Below are positions 5,706 through 5,706 of a stretch of DNA of 5,706 nt, one piece after another. Source of the DNA: an uncultured Victivallales bacterium (GTDB lineage Bacteria > Verrucomicrobiota > Lentisphaeria > Oligosphaerales > JAFGRS01); the NCBI GenBank assembly GCA_903834675.1, contig CAILKC010000012.1:1-5706 (forward strand). The letters are read 5' to 3'. The position numbers were made by a program, and so were the translations under genes. The notes under the pieces are model-generated. The model did no database searches. It saw only the letters and a program-made list of their open reading frames with translations, and had not been told where the DNA came from. How positions within the stretch are numbered: position 1 is the first letter of the stretch; each line of letters begins with the position of its first letter.

Positions 5706-5706
5706 A

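Larger units (their letters stand above)
5433..5706. other. Right non-coding region: leader, repeats and transposase relic
   Basis: The 274 bases upstream of the URO-D-like gene contain, in order away from its start, the ribosome binding site, about 70 bases that should include the promoter, the right copy of the 43-nt repeat, the right GCCCCTTCGGGGC hairpin, and a broken IS200-like transposase. A candidate promoter pair TGGAGT - 17 nt - TAGGTT can be traced on the minus strand but matches the consensus too poorly to annotate. Confidence 0.65.

Overview
The window is GC-rich, gene-dense bacterial DNA with three complete protein genes, bordered on both sides by non-coding DNA carrying repeats and a dead transposase fragment. 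No gene fixes the taxonomy. The pairing of a uroporphyrinogen-decarboxylase-like (URO-D) protein with a secreted right-handed beta-helix lipoprotein, together with GCCCCTTCGGGGC hairpins next to an IS200-like transposase relic, is the style of Planctomycetota, Armatimonadota and related polysaccharide-degrading lineages, possibly a metagenome-assembled genome. That placement is inference.

Layout. Positions 1-397 are non-coding: a REP-like pair of hairpins (20-38 and 49-64), then a 43-nt block (226-268) whose diverged inverted copy lies at the other end of the window. A CorA-family divalent cation transporter is at 398-1342 (+). It converges on the long minus-strand beta-helix lipoprotein gene (1339-4068), and the two stop codons overlap. 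After an 80-nt gap comes the URO-D-like gene (4149-5432, minus). Transcription runs from the URO-D gene into the lipoprotein gene, so the two probably form an operon. Positions 5433-5706 hold the ribosome binding site, the second copies of the 43-nt block and the hairpin, and an internally deleted IS200-like transposase relic on the minus strand.

How the genes may work together. The lipoprotein is built like a carbohydrate-active beta-helix enzyme (polysaccharide lyase or GH141-like hydrolase), exported and lipid-anchored, with an extra beta-sandwich-like C-terminal domain. The URO-D-like protein is cytoplasmic and belongs to a clade that is not HemE and has no function I know of. One speculative link is processing of a methylated or otherwise decorated glycan: surface cleavage by the beta-helix enzyme, then intracellular group transfer. 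CorA looks functionally independent.

I found no defence system, CRISPR array, RNA gene or phage module. The least ordinary signals are the matched inverted repeats flanking the gene block, the scar-like transposase relic, the CorA pore motif with Ser in place of Asn, and the URO-D-like/beta-helix pairing.
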